Source: Paenibacillus sp. NEAU-GSW1 (lineage in GTDB: Bacteria; Bacillota; Bacilli; Paenibacillales; Paenibacillaceae). From it: a DNA stretch of 43,818 nt. Location: assembly GCF_009737085.1 (NCBI RefSeq), contig NZ_WOVL01000037.1, positions 1-43,818 on the forward strand, in the 5' to 3' direction. Both the position numbers and the translations under genes were made by a program. The notes beneath the pieces were generated by a model that worked only from the letters and a program-made list of their open reading frames with translations, did not search any database and was not told the origin of the DNA. Below, piece by piece: positions 24,486 to 32,689 of this stretch (position 1 is its first letter; every line of letters begins with the position of its first letter).

Positions 24486-24581
24486 TTAGTACCAGTTGCC
24501 TATCCAGCCAACAACCAGGATGACGCCAAAGGCCGTAAGAACGATGAGCAATTTTTTCTCCCAATAGTTGTGCTTTTTCAT
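24486..24581 (-). CDS. 31-residue single-helix membrane peptide
   Basis: A short ORF not in usual gene-length range: 31 codons from ATG (24581) to TAA (24486). AAAGGAG lies 8 nt upstream of the ATG, an ideal ribosome binding site. The product starts with a basic, polar head (MKKHNYWEKK), continues with about 16 hydrophobic residues (LLIVLTAFGVILVVGW) and ends IGNWY. That is the layout of a small inner-membrane peptide. It is transcribed away from the esterase gene and towards the erpA terminator, which would serve both directions. Function unknown. The good start signal and composition make it more likely real than chance. Confidence 0.65.
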   Translation of the reverse strand: MKKHNYWEKKLLIVLTAFGVILVVGWIGNWY

Positions 24582-24681
24582 GAGGAGCACTCCTTTAACC
24601 GTTTATAGACGCTTGCCTGTAAAAAACGATATAAACCTGCTATCATTAGATGACAACGCTTTTATGGAGGTGCCTAGCGGA

Positions 24682-25488
24682 ATGAATAAATTCCCGATTT
24701 GGCCAGAAGGTACAGTAAGCGATCAGGGCGAAATTCCGGCATTGACGCCGTATTTGCTGCAATCGGACAAGCCGCTTGCGGCTGTTATTGTATTTCCGGG
24801 CGGCGGCTATGAATATAGAGCCGATCATGAGGGTCATCCGGTAGCGGAATGGCTGAACGACATTGGGCTTCATGCCTTTGTTCTTGATTATCGCGTAGCG
24901 CCGAACAGGCATCCGATTCCGCTCAACGACGCAAAGCGGGCGATTCGGACCGTACGCAGCCGCGCTGCTGAATTCGGCATTGATCCAAGCCGGGTCGGCA
25001 TACTTGGCTTCTCGGCAGGCGGCCATCTCGCTTCGACTGCGGGAACGCATTACGATGCAGGCGATACGGCGAATGTTGATCCGATTGAGCGCGAGAGCAG
25101 CAGACCGGATCTAATGGTGCTCTGTTATCCGGTCATCTCGTTGGGCGAGTACCGCCATCACGGCTCGCTCGTAAATTTGCTCGGAGAGGATGCTCCGCAG
25201 GAGCTTCGCGATTCCTTATCCAGCGAGCTGCAGGTTACGGCGGACACGCCGCCAACGTTTTTGTGGCACACGGCTAACGACGAAGCGGTTCCGGTTCAGA
25301 ACAGCTTGATGTTCTCGCAAGCGCTCAGCGCCTACGGCGTTCCATTTGAACTGCATGTATACGAGCAAGGCAAGCATGGACTTGGGCTGGCTTATGATCA
25401 TCCGGAAGCCCATACATGGACGCTGAATTGCGGGAATTGGCTGAACCGCCGGGGATTTGTAGAGGAGCTGTCACCGGTAGAAGAATAA
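24682..25488 (+). CDS. Alpha/beta hydrolase (acetyl esterase-like)
   Basis: This 268-residue serine hydrolase has the oxyanion-hole motif FPGGGY near the N terminus. The nucleophile elbow is GFSAGG (Ser111), followed by Asp200 (NDEAVP) and His232 (GKHGLG), which complete the triad. This layout fits esterases of the BD-FAE / acetyl-xylan-esterase-like group, which deacylate small or carbohydrate esters. There is no signal peptide, so it acts in the cytoplasm. The start at 24682 follows GGAGGTG by 9 nt. A longer in-frame ORF from 24568 lacks a ribosome binding site and would overlap the small gene on the other strand. Confidence 0.9.
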   Translation: MNKFPIWPEGTVSDQGEIPALTPYLLQSDKPLAAVIVFPGGGYEYRADHEGHPVAEWLNDIGLHAFVLDYRVAPNRHPIPLNDAKRAIRTVRSRAAEFGIDPSRVGILGFSAGGHLASTAGTHYDAGDTANVDPIERESSRPDLMVLCYPVISLGEYRHHGSLVNLLGEDAPQELRDSLSSELQVTADTPPTFLWHTANDEAVPVQNSLMFSQALSAYGVPFELHVYEQGKHGLGLAYDHPEAHTWTLNCGNWLNRRGFVEELSPVEE

Positions 25489-25496
25489 AGCGAGCG

Positions 25497-25526
25497 CTCG
25501 AACAAGCTCGGACAAGCTCGAACAAG
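25497..25526 (+). repeat. Three tandem 10-bp repeats
   Basis: CTCGAACAAG, CTCGGACAAG, CTCGAACAAG in direct succession, between the esterase stop and the ribosome binding site of the next gene. No function is evident. Confidence 0.9.
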
Positions 25527-25548
25527 CTAGAGGAGTTGGAAAAATAAA

Positions 25549-26064
25549 TTGAGAAAGCTTGCTTATATAGGACTGCTGTCTATGATGCTATTATCCGCAT
25601 GCGGCGATGGCGGAGAAGAAAACGATCACAGCAATCATAATAGCGGGGAAATCCAAAGTCATGACAAAACAACGCATGCGGCAAACGGCGATTTGCAGGA
25701 AAAGACGGCTTCCGCTGACGTCATGCCATCGTTTCTCGCTAATCAGCCGGAAGATATTCGGATCGTGTATCAGGTTGCAGGCAAAGCAACAGATTTGCTG
25801 GAGTGGATTCCTTGCTATTGCGGCTGCGGTGAAAGCGCCGGGCACAAAAGCAATTTGAACTGTTTTATTGCTGAAGTGCAGGAAGACGGCTCGGTCGTAT
25901 GGGACGACCATGGCACACGCTGCGGCGTATGTCTAAAAATTGCCGCCCAATCGGTTCAAATGAAGCAGGACGGCAAATCGACGCTGGAGATCAGACAGTG
26001 GATCGACAAAAACTATGCGGAAGGGTTTGCAGCCCCGACGGATACGAAAATGCCATCTGCTTAA
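25549..26064 (+). CDS. PCYCGC-motif lipoprotein
   Basis: This 171-residue secreted lipoprotein has a lipobox ending in LLSAC (Cys18) and a His/Asn-rich linker (about 25-50). A conserved domain carries the eponymous motif PCYCGC (88-93). Further cysteines are Cys105, Cys125 and Cys128 (TRCGVC). The cysteines and the His-rich linker suggest metal binding or redox activity at the outer membrane face. The family has no firm function. The TTG at 25549 lies 13 nt behind GAGGAG, a rather long spacing. A 131-bp repeat element starts 18 nt after the stop. Confidence 0.88.
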   Translation: MRKLAYIGLLSMMLLSACGDGGEENDHSNHNSGEIQSHDKTTHAANGDLQEKTASADVMPSFLANQPEDIRIVYQVAGKATDLLEWIPCYCGCGESAGHKSNLNCFIAEVQEDGSVVWDDHGTRCGVCLKIAAQSVQMKQDGKSTLEIRQWIDKNYAEGFAAPTDTKMPSA

Positions 26065-26082
26065 AGTGTTTTGGTTAAACAG

Positions 26083-26213
26083 CGAACTGCGCATTCGAAT
26101 GTTCTTCCTATCGCCATTGTTCGGGGATTCCTTGTATCAACGAAGCAAGGTCGGAATCCCCGAACAAAAGCGACCGCTGACGCTTTTACAGAATCATCCG
26201 AATGCTCCGTTTG
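26083..26213 (-). repeat. 131-bp inverted-repeat element, copy 2
   Basis: Inverse orientation relative to copy 4. One end reads CGAACTGCGCATTCGAATG and the other ends in GCTCCGTTTG. The inner stem is a perfect 12-bp hairpin, TTCGGGGATTCC / GGAATCCCCGAA. Its sequence differs from the copy 4 stem, but base pairing is retained. It lies 18 nt behind the PCYCGC lipoprotein gene and before a terminator. Confidence 0.88.
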
Positions 26214-26240
26214 TCATTAACCTGCTCACTAAAAAATCGC

Positions 26241-26277
26241 AAAAAAGCTGTGCAGCCTTCTGCACGGCTTTTTTTTT
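26241..26277 (+). terminator. Terminator behind the PCYCGC lipoprotein gene and repeat element
   Basis: Stem GCTGTGCAG / CTGCACGGC with A-rich left flank and a nine-T right tail (26269-26277). The A run on the left makes it potentially bidirectional. Confidence 0.92.
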
Positions 26278-26325
26278 ACGAGCGATTCGCTATGGAAATA
26301 GCTCTTTTTTTAACCTGATGGCAAA

Positions 26326-26420
26326 CAAACGGAGCAAGCGAGTGATTCTGAAGAAGCGGAGCGTTCGCCTTTTTATCCGGATACAACAGCGATCGTAAGA
26401 ACATTCGCTTGCGCAGTTTG
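26326..26420 (+). repeat. Short (95-bp) copy 3 of the inverted-repeat element
   Basis: Both ends match copy 4 (CAAACGGAGCAAGCGAGTG to CATTCGCTTGCGCAGTTTG). About 36 bp of the inner hairpin is missing, leaving the mini-palindrome TATCCGGATA. It lies 22 nt downstream of the stop of the - strand exporter gene. The 378-nt gap 26065-26442 therefore holds two elements and a terminator. Confidence 0.9.
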
Positions 26421-26442
26421 CCGATGCCAACATGCTATACTT

Positions 26443-27657
26443 TTACACTGTCGTTTCTTCAGCAGGTACAGCTTTGGATGCGGCGCGATATGGCAATGCC
26501 GACGCTGCGATCAGCGACAATACAAACGCGACGGCTGCTGAAATGACAAGCGTCGTTGTTGACGAAGAGGACAATGACGCTCCGCCAAAGTAGAGCGATT
26601 CGCGCAGCGTTTCCGCTCCAAAACGCAGCGGAATCCATGAATACAGCCAATTCTGCGAGAAGGCCGGAAGCATTTGCGAGGGCAATCCCAAAATAGGCGA
26701 GCCGAAGAAAAAGATGAGAATGACGATTGGCATCCCTTTCATTCCGAGCCAATTGAGCAGGCAGGTTTGCAGGAAGAAAAAGCTATAGCAGACAAGCGCG
26801 AAATATACGCTGAAATTCCCGATGTTCTCGATGCTCATGCCTAGCGTACTCTTCGCAAGCAGCAGCGTTGCTCCCAGCGCCGCCGCACAATATAACAGCC
26901 CAATAATCGCTTGAACGGCAATAAGTCCGGCATTGCCCAATCGGTTTGCGGAGCGAAGTTTGCCAATAGCCAGCGTTGTCAAGACAGATGCGATAATCGC
27001 GCCGAACCAGGCCAAAATCGTAAACGCAACCGGAGCATTGCCGTTAGCGCTATGCGCAGGCACAGGATGGACGGTTTCTGCTTGGATCGCAATAGGCGAA
27101 GCGAGCAAAGCCGCTTGAGCGGTATTGAGCGAATCGCCCTGCGCCTTGATCGTTTCGAGCAGCTGCTCCCGGAGATGATGATTTACACTTTCTCCGATTT
27201 TCGTTATAACCTGGCTGGCCATATTGGCCCCGGTCGTATTCATCCCTTGATTGACATAAGCTTTAATCGTCGCTGCTTGCGGTGAAGGGCTAAGCAAGGA
27301 AGCGACGTTTGCGCTCAAATTATCAGGCAATACGAGGACGCTGTAATATTCCCGCGCATCCAGTCCTGCCAATGCTTCATCGACGCTTCCTAACACTTCC
27401 CACTTTAGCGGAGCGTCCGTTCCTTCCGCAGGCGCGGCAGTAACCTGTTGTAGAATAAGGTTGCCGATGGCGAGCGATTGACCGTTAGGCAATTGCACTT
27501 CCTTATCGAGCATGACGACGGCGACAGGCAAATTTTTCGGCACCGGATTCGACGACGAACCCAGCTGTGCGAGCCCCATAATGAAAATAACGGCAACGAC
27601 GCCAATCAGTCCAATCCAAATCAGTTTGTTTGCCATTATTTGTTTGGCTTTCTCCAT
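26443..27657 (-). CDS. YhgE/ABC-2-type membrane exporter protein
   Basis: This 404-residue protein has one N-terminal helix (about 8-28), an extracellular domain of about 170 residues and five or six C-terminal helices. This is the layout of YhgE/Pip and ABC-2-type permeases. The segment WFGAIIASVLTT starts the membrane half. No ATPase is adjacent. The start is placed at 27657 because GGAGGG lies 8 nt upstream; an in-frame ATG at 27693 has none. It is divergent from a TetR-family regulator, which suggests an inducible efflux system. The substrate is unknown. Confidence 0.8.
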   Translation of the reverse strand: MEKAKQIMANKLIWIGLIGVVAVIFIMGLAQLGSSSNPVPKNLPVAVVMLDKEVQLPNGQSLAIGNLILQQVTAAPAEGTDAPLKWEVLGSVDEALAGLDAREYYSVLVLPDNLSANVASLLSPSPQAATIKAYVNQGMNTTGANMASQVITKIGESVNHHLREQLLETIKAQGDSLNTAQAALLASPIAIQAETVHPVPAHSANGNAPVAFTILAWFGAIIASVLTTLAIGKLRSANRLGNAGLIAVQAIIGLLYCAAALGATLLLAKSTLGMSIENIGNFSVYFALVCYSFFFLQTCLLNWLGMKGMPIVILIFFFGSPILGLPSQMLPAFSQNWLYSWIPLRFGAETLRESLYFGGASLSSSSTTTLVISAAVAFVLSLIAASALPYRAASKAVPAEETTV

Positions 27658-27682
27658 AAGATTATCCCTCCATTTAATAGAC

Positions 27683-27798
27683 AAAGTGTTCAATAAAGAT
27701 CATAATGTTAATTATAAAGAGGATTTAGCGACGATCAATAATCAATCGAGATGCAAAATGTCGTTTTATTGACAGTATGCATCAATGTGTTCATTAAC
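27683..27798. promoter_or_regulatory. Candidate regulatory region between the exporter and TetR genes
   Basis: Two 15-nt direct repeats (12 of 15 identical): AAAGTGTTCAATAAA (27683-27697) and AATGTGTTCATTAAC (27784-27798). One sits by each divergent gene start. TTGACA (27769-27774) may be the -35 of the TetR gene. The repeats could be TetR operators, but they are not clear palindromes. Confidence 0.35.
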
Positions 27799-27819
27799 GG
27801 AGAAAGCAGGGGCTGCGAT

Positions 27820-28419
27820 ATGGAAGAAAAAGCGGATTTGCGAAAAAAACGGACAAAGCGTTTGCTGCGGACAGCGCTGTTGGAGCTTGTGGAAGAGAAA
27901 GGGCTGGAGCGAGTGACGGTACGGGATTTGACGGAGCGGGCGGAAATCAATCGAGGCACCTTTTATTTGCACTATCGCGATGTGCCTGATTTTATGGAGC
28001 GGCTGTCGGGAGAAATATTCGATGGAATGAAGTCGCTGTTAACGCAGCTTAACCCGTATGAGATTAAGCAATATGCGGAAAAAGGAGTGCCGTATCCCGG
28101 TGCGGTGCAAGTGCTGAATTATGTCGCTCAAAATGCCGACTATTTTCGTGTCATTCTCGGCCCTAACGGAGACACCCGATTCTCAATGAAGGTGAAAGAG
28201 TTTATGAGCGATCATTTATATTCGCATGTATTCTCTAAAGCATCCGATGAATTCAAATTTCCGCGCGATTATTTAATCGCCTTTATTACATCCGCCAATA
28301 TTGGACTGTATACGCATTGGATCTTGAACGGTATGTCGATGCCGGTGGAGGAACTGGCGCTGTTTATAACCCGGATTTTATATAAAGGGCCGCTGGCTGT
28401 AGCGGAAATATTAAAGTAG
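27820..28419 (+). CDS. TetR family transcriptional regulator
   Basis: This 199-residue repressor-type protein has an N-terminal helix-turn-helix domain (KRTKRLLRTALLELVEEKG, then VRDLTERAEINRGTFYLHY). Its C-terminal ligand domain resembles the TetR_C_7/DhaS-like group (ILNGMSMPVEELALFI). The ATG at 27820 gives a protein of the usual TetR length. In-frame upstream ATGs lack a ribosome binding site, and even this one is weak (GGGGCTG). Divergence from the YhgE-type exporter implies that it controls that gene and itself. Confidence 0.88.
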   Translation: MEEKADLRKKRTKRLLRTALLELVEEKGLERVTVRDLTERAEINRGTFYLHYRDVPDFMERLSGEIFDGMKSLLTQLNPYEIKQYAEKGVPYPGAVQVLNYVAQNADYFRVILGPNGDTRFSMKVKEFMSDHLYSHVFSKASDEFKFPRDYLIAFITSANIGLYTHWILNGMSMPVEELALFITRILYKGPLAVAEILK

Positions 28420-28422
28420 AAG

Positions 28423-28448
28423 AAAGCCTGGCCGGACGGCCAGGCTTT
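28423..28448. terminator. Bidirectional terminator between the TetR gene and pstA
   Basis: Perfect 12-bp stem AAAGCCTGGCCG / CGGCCAGGCTTT with a GA loop between two convergent genes. T tracts are short on both sides. Confidence 0.85.
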
Positions 28449-28458
28449 ACTTGAGGTG

Positions 28459-29349
28459 TTAGCCCCGCATCTTCCGCGATTTCAGCCAAAGCGGTATGCG
28501 GAATAAGAGGTTGATGAGCAGGACGATGAATACAAGTACAGCAGCCGCTTTCTGAGCGATCTCTTGCGCGTCAGGCACGATCGCTTCCGACTGGACGTAC
28601 CATAAGTGGACAGCCAGCGTAGCTCCTGGAGAGAAGAGGCTGAAATCCCACATCTCGCCCGAAGTCGTGACGCCTGCTGTCAGTATAATAACCGCGCTCT
28701 CGCCGAAGGCGCGGCCGGCGACGAGACAGATGCCGGTCACGATGCCGGTAAGCGCAGCCGGAATGAGGACGCGCATAATCGTTTGCAGATGCGTCGCGCC
28801 AAGCGCGAAGGAAGCGTGCTTAAGCTCTTTCGGCACAGCTCGCAGCGATTCCTCAGTTACCCGCGTCAGAACGGGCAGGTTCAAGAAGGCAAGGCTGACG
28901 GCGCCTCCCAGAATCGTCAAGCCGATCTGAAACATTTCGACGAAGAGCGCGATGCCGAAAAGTCCGAAAATGATCGAAGGGACGGATGCCAGCGCTTCGA
29001 CGCAAACCCGCGCAAAGCTGATCAGCTTATTGTCCGGAGCAAACTCGGCCAAATAAATGCCGGCCGCCATGCCAAGCGGGATTGAAATGAGCAATGACAA
29101 AATTAAAATATAAAAGGAATTGAGCAGCGTCGGACCGATGCCGCCGCCTTCATCAATTTCGCTTGGCAAGCCAAACAGAAAATCCCACGTCAGCTTCGGC
29201 AGGCCGTCCTCAAGAATAAGGAACAGCAGCCCGAAAATAAAGAGCACCGATGCGATGCCGACAAACCAAACGAGCCAGGTAAAAAGACGGTTGTTGAGCT
29301 TGTTAAGTCCGCCGTTGCCTCGAAACGGATTAGCAGCCGCGTTTCTCAT
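28459..29349 (-). CDS. pstA: Phosphate ABC transporter permease PstA
   Basis: This 296-residue inner-membrane permease subunit of the high-affinity phosphate importer has six hydrophobic segments. The binding-protein-dependent transport domain motif is seen in the ELKHASFALGATHLQTIMRV region (EAA loop contacting the ATPase). FGLPSEIDEGGGIGPTLLNSF near the N terminus is typical of PstA. Its ATG overlaps the pstC stop by 4 nt. It is the last gene of this operon. The expected next gene, pstB, is missing and a convergent TetR gene follows the terminator. Confidence 0.95.
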   Translation of the reverse strand: MRNAAANPFRGNGGLNKLNNRLFTWLVWFVGIASVLFIFGLLFLILEDGLPKLTWDFLFGLPSEIDEGGGIGPTLLNSFYILILSLLISIPLGMAAGIYLAEFAPDNKLISFARVCVEALASVPSIIFGLFGIALFVEMFQIGLTILGGAVSLAFLNLPVLTRVTEESLRAVPKELKHASFALGATHLQTIMRVLIPAALTGIVTGICLVAGRAFGESAVIILTAGVTTSGEMWDFSLFSPGATLAVHLWYVQSEAIVPDAQEIAQKAAAVLVFIVLLINLLFRIPLWLKSRKMRG

Positions 29350-30323
29350 CCTTTATACCCCCTTTGCTGCAGCCAGCGAACAGCCGCAATCATAATAAGC
29401 GAGATCATTAGGAGCAGGAAGCCCATCATATACAGCGCATAGTTCCAAGTGGAATCGAACGGCACATTGGATATTTGCATAACGATATTACTCGTCAATA
29501 CCGAAGTCGGCTTGAGCAGGCTGTCGGCTAACTGCGCCGTATTGCCAATAACCATAACGACAGCCATCGTTTCGCCGATCGCGCGGGCCATGCCCAGAAT
29601 GACAGCGTACATAATGCCGCTGCGCGCGGAAGGCAAAAGCACCTTCCACACAGTATGGAAGCGGGTGGCGCCAAGTGCGTAAGAGGCGTCGCTATATTTT
29701 TGCGGAACGGCGGAAATAGCATCATCGCTTATCCGGCTTATCGTCGGCAGCACCATAATCGTCAATACGAGCGCGGCGGCAAGCAGGCCATCGCCCATGC
29801 CGCTGCCCGTTACGGTGCGGATCATCGGAATGAGGACAGTTAAGCCAAGATATCCGTAGACGACGGAAGGAATGCCTACGAGCAGATCGAGTATCGGCCG
29901 CAGCATATTTTTAAGCCACACCGGCACGAAGACAGACAAAAATATGGCGATCGCAATCGAAATCGGAACGCTGATGAGCAGCGTAAGCGCGGTTAATGCA
30001 AACGTGCCGAAAATGAACGTAAGCGCGCCGTATTGCTCCTCCATCGGATTCCAATTGGCGGAGAGGAAAAAGTCGGCCAGCGAAATGTCGCTGAATGTCA
30101 ATATGCCCGTTCGAAACATGAGGATGAGAATAAGAAATAATATAAGGCAAACGAAGCAGGCGCTCGCTATGCAAATGTAACGGAACATGCGGTTCATCGC
30201 GAATAGCCTTTTTTTTCGGTCGAATGGTTTGCCGCTGCCGGTCATCATGCTGCCGCCAAGCTCGTTTCGTTTGGAAACGGTATGTGCCGGAGCAGAAGAC
30301 GGAGAGATTGCCGTTGATTCCAT
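29346..30323 (-). CDS. pstC: Phosphate ABC transporter permease PstC
   Basis: This 325-residue partner permease to PstA has six membrane segments preceded by a cytoplasmic N-terminal tail of about 45 residues. Characteristic segments are VGIPSVVYGYLGL, the EAA-type loop SDASYALGATRFHTVWKVLLP and ARAIGETMAVVMVIGN. The ATG at 30323 lies 11 nt from AGGAG, and a TTG at 30329 with better spacing is an alternative. It is separated from pstS by an 82-nt gap containing a stem-loop, and overlaps pstA by 4 nt. Confidence 0.95.
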   Translation of the reverse strand: MESTAISPSSAPAHTVSKRNELGGSMMTGSGKPFDRKKRLFAMNRMFRYICIASACFVCLILFLILILMFRTGILTFSDISLADFFLSANWNPMEEQYGALTFIFGTFALTALTLLISVPISIAIAIFLSVFVPVWLKNMLRPILDLLVGIPSVVYGYLGLTVLIPMIRTVTGSGMGDGLLAAALVLTIMVLPTISRISDDAISAVPQKYSDASYALGATRFHTVWKVLLPSARSGIMYAVILGMARAIGETMAVVMVIGNTAQLADSLLKPTSVLTSNIVMQISNVPFDSTWNYALYMMGFLLLMISLIMIAAVRWLQQRGYKG

Positions 30324-30351
30324 GATCAAAGTGGCTCCTTTCAGCAAGAAC

Positions 30352-30381
30352 GCCGGCTCACGCCAATTTGCGCAAGCCGGC
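30352..30381 (-). promoter_or_regulatory. Stem-loop between pstS and pstC
   Basis: GCCGGCT / AGCCGGC with inner CGC / GCG and loop CAATTT. On the - strand no U-tract follows, so it is more likely an mRNA-stabilising or attenuating element than a full terminator. It would give more PstS than permease, as usual for binding-protein operons. Confidence 0.6.
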
Positions 30382-30405
30382 CGCTCTTTATTGGACGAAT
30401 CGTCC

Positions 30406-31257
30406 TTATTTCATTGCGGAAATCGGAATGAACTTCAGTTTTTTAAGCGAACCGTTTTGGAACTTGGAGCTTTGAACATAAGCGATGAACTCTTTAACAG
30501 CGCCTTTTGGTTGGCCTTTAGTCATGTAGTAGCCGTAGCCCCATACTTTGTATTTGCCGTTAATAACGTTTGCTTCCGTTGGCGCGACGCCGTTGATGGA
30601 AACAGCAGTCATTTTGTCCGATACATAAGCAAGGTCCATATAACCGATTGCGTTAGGCGTCGTCTCGATTGCCGTCTTCATGTCGCCGCTCGTTTTTACT
30701 TCTTTATAGTTGTCGCCTTTGGTCATAAAATCTGTGCCTTCGAGCGCCTTCAGCTGGAAGTTGACGCGAGTGCCGGAACCGAACGTACGGTTAACGACGA
30801 TAATTTCAGCATCTTTGCCGCCGACTTCTTTCCAGTTTGTAATTTTGCCGGAGAAAATGCCTTGCAGCTCTTTCGTCGTCAATTTCGTAGCCGTAACGTT
30901 TTTGTTCACGACTGCGGCGAATGGAATGACTGCAATTTTATGTGCGACTTGACCTTCGAATTTTTTGAAGCCCGGTACGTCTTTTGTTGCATCCCAGTCT
31001 ACAGCGCCGATGTCGGCGATGCCTTTGCGCACGGATTGAGGACCGGTAATCGAGCCTGCAGCCGATGCGGAAATTTTCACTTTCGGATGCAGCTTTTTAA
31101 ATTCATTGGCTGCTTGCAGCGTCAAAGGAAGGAGTGCCGAGGAGCCGTTAATAACGATTTTGCCCTTCAATTTGCTTGCCGCTTCTGCGACATGCACCGA
31201 ACCGAAGCCGATGACGGCAACGAGTGCCATAATTGCGATCTGCTTAAACCATTTCAT
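30406..31257 (-). CDS. pstS: Phosphate-binding protein PstS
   Basis: This extracellular phosphate receptor has 283 residues. A Sec signal peptide ends in AEA, with no lipobox cysteine. Phosphate-binding-loop sequences are present: INGSSALLPL near the N terminus, ADIGAVDWD, and RTFGSGTRVNF (the usual R-SGT motif). Because there is no lipid anchor, it may be released or held by other means. The preceding gene encodes a stalk-domain protein 19 nt upstream. Confidence 0.93.
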   Translation of the reverse strand: MKWFKQIAIMALVAVIGFGSVHVAEAASKLKGKIVINGSSALLPLTLQAANEFKKLHPKVKISASAAGSITGPQSVRKGIADIGAVDWDATKDVPGFKKFEGQVAHKIAVIPFAAVVNKNVTATKLTTKELQGIFSGKITNWKEVGGKDAEIIVVNRTFGSGTRVNFQLKALEGTDFMTKGDNYKEVKTSGDMKTAIETTPNAIGYMDLAYVSDKMTAVSINGVAPTEANVINGKYKVWGYGYYMTKGQPKGAVKEFIAYVQSSKFQNGSLKKLKFIPISAMK

Positions 31258-31276
31258 TGCGAAATTCCTCCAATAG

Positions 31277-32629
31277 TTAGTTTGTGATTGTTACAAATTT
31301 CCCGTTGTTCTCAACAGCAAGAACGCCGTTGCTCAAAGCAGCGAGCTTCCCGACATTGGAGACGATCAGTTCCGTAACGCCGTCCGACACGGTTTGCACA
31401 AGCTTGGCGCTGCCCGTTACGGCATCAACCGAGTAGATGGCGTTGCCGTCGCCTTTAGCAGTCAGCAAGTATAACTGACCGTCCCGTTGAACGAGCTGAT
31501 AGACGTCTTGTTCAGCGAATAGTGTTGTTGCTGCCTTGCCTGCATTGTCGACTGCCGCAAGCGAACCGATGCTCTCTTCATCGCTGCCCATGCTGACATA
31601 GAACAATCGGGAACCGTTTGCCGCGATCTGCGGGAAAGCCTTGTCGTTCTTGTCAGTAGTCAATTGGAGCGGCTTGGCGCTGCTGTCAGCAGAGTTGTAA
31701 TAGAACAATTGAGGCTCTGTTCCCGCAGCGTCGATTGCAACATCGTCCAAGTCGACTTCTTTGGAGCTGTCAGCCGTTACTTTCGGCTGTTTGATTACCG
31801 CGTAGCCGAATTGTTTGCCGTCGATGGAAACGCTCAAGTTCGCTTTGTAATCGACTTTGTCTTCCAGCAATTTCGTTACTTTACCGTCCGCAAGATCGAC
31901 TTTGGCGATTACGGAGTTTTTGTCCCCTTGCAGGAAGAAGAGCGATTTGCCGTCGTTTGACCATTGCAATTCGTTTTTGATCGAGCTGTCTGTGCTAGCG
32001 ACCACATCTTGTTTCGTGCTCAGCGTAATAATATGTACCGCGCCGCTTGGATCGGTATATGCCGCTTGGGAGCCGTCTTTCGATACGACCAGATCAGAGG
32101 TGTCGGAAGATGCGAGCAGCAGCTCGTTTCGGCCGGTAGCAGCATCGACAACATAATCTTCGCGGCCGTTTTCAACGGTTTTGGAAACGATAAGCTGTGA
32201 TGCATTTGCCCATACAGCGTGGTCGATGCCCGACAGCAGCTTGATTGTCGCTACAGTATTGCCAGTGCTGGCATACGTCGCGCCAAGACCTTGGAGCAGC
32301 GAAGCAGGCTCAGCAAAAGCGTTCCCGCCAACCAGCGTCAAAGCATTGCCTTCCAGAGTGACGATGTTGTGGTTCAATTGAACCTTGATCGTTCCGCCGG
32401 AAACGCTAAGCGAAGCTTCGATTGCGCGAGCGATATCGCGAACCGAGACGAGCGCCACGCCGTCTTTGTCGATCGTGCGAATGTCTGTCGCTTTGCCGTT
32501 GACGGAGAAGGACGCCGTCATAATCTGGAGCGATTGCTGAGAAGACGATTGCGCCATGATTGGACTTACCGCTGTTGCGCCCAATGTTGCTGCGAGCATG
32601 GAGATGACCACTACTTTTTTCATTTGCAT
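31277..32629 (-). CDS. Secreted stalk-domain and beta-propeller-like protein
   Basis: This 450-residue protein has a cleavable signal peptide (about 1-26, ending IMAQ). A copper-amine-oxidase-type stalk domain follows (about 35-135; DKDGVALVSVRDIARAIEASL). A long region with TolB/WD40-like short strand repeats comes next (SNDGKSLFFLQGD, SIDGKQFGYAV, AANGSRLFYVSMG). No catalytic residues are evident. It is the first gene of the pst operon, 19 nt before pstS, so expression should follow phosphate starvation. A surface-sensing or scaffold role is inference. The ATG at 32629 has AAAGGTGA upstream. Confidence 0.8.
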   Translation of the reverse strand: MQMKKVVVISMLAATLGATAVSPIMAQSSSQQSLQIMTASFSVNGKATDIRTIDKDGVALVSVRDIARAIEASLSVSGGTIKVQLNHNIVTLEGNALTLVGGNAFAEPASLLQGLGATYASTGNTVATIKLLSGIDHAVWANASQLIVSKTVENGREDYVVDAATGRNELLLASSDTSDLVVSKDGSQAAYTDPSGAVHIITLSTKQDVVASTDSSIKNELQWSNDGKSLFFLQGDKNSVIAKVDLADGKVTKLLEDKVDYKANLSVSIDGKQFGYAVIKQPKVTADSSKEVDLDDVAIDAAGTEPQLFYYNSADSSAKPLQLTTDKNDKAFPQIAANGSRLFYVSMGSDEESIGSLAAVDNAGKAATTLFAEQDVYQLVQRDGQLYLLTAKGDGNAIYSVDAVTGSAKLVQTVSDGVTELIVSNVGKLAALSNGVLAVENNGKFVTITN

Positions 32630-32689
32630 CGTTTTTCGTCACCTTTCTCGATATCAATCTCTTATTCACCGTCAGTCTATCAACCAATT

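Noticed and set aside
26015..26398. A 127-codon frame overlapping the end of the PCYCGC lipoprotein gene
   Set aside because: It runs through two repeat elements and a terminator and has no start signal.
30187..31287. A 366-codon + strand frame across pstS
   Set aside because: Antisense to pstS and part of pstC. Its sequence is Cys/Phe-rich shadow translation with no start signal.
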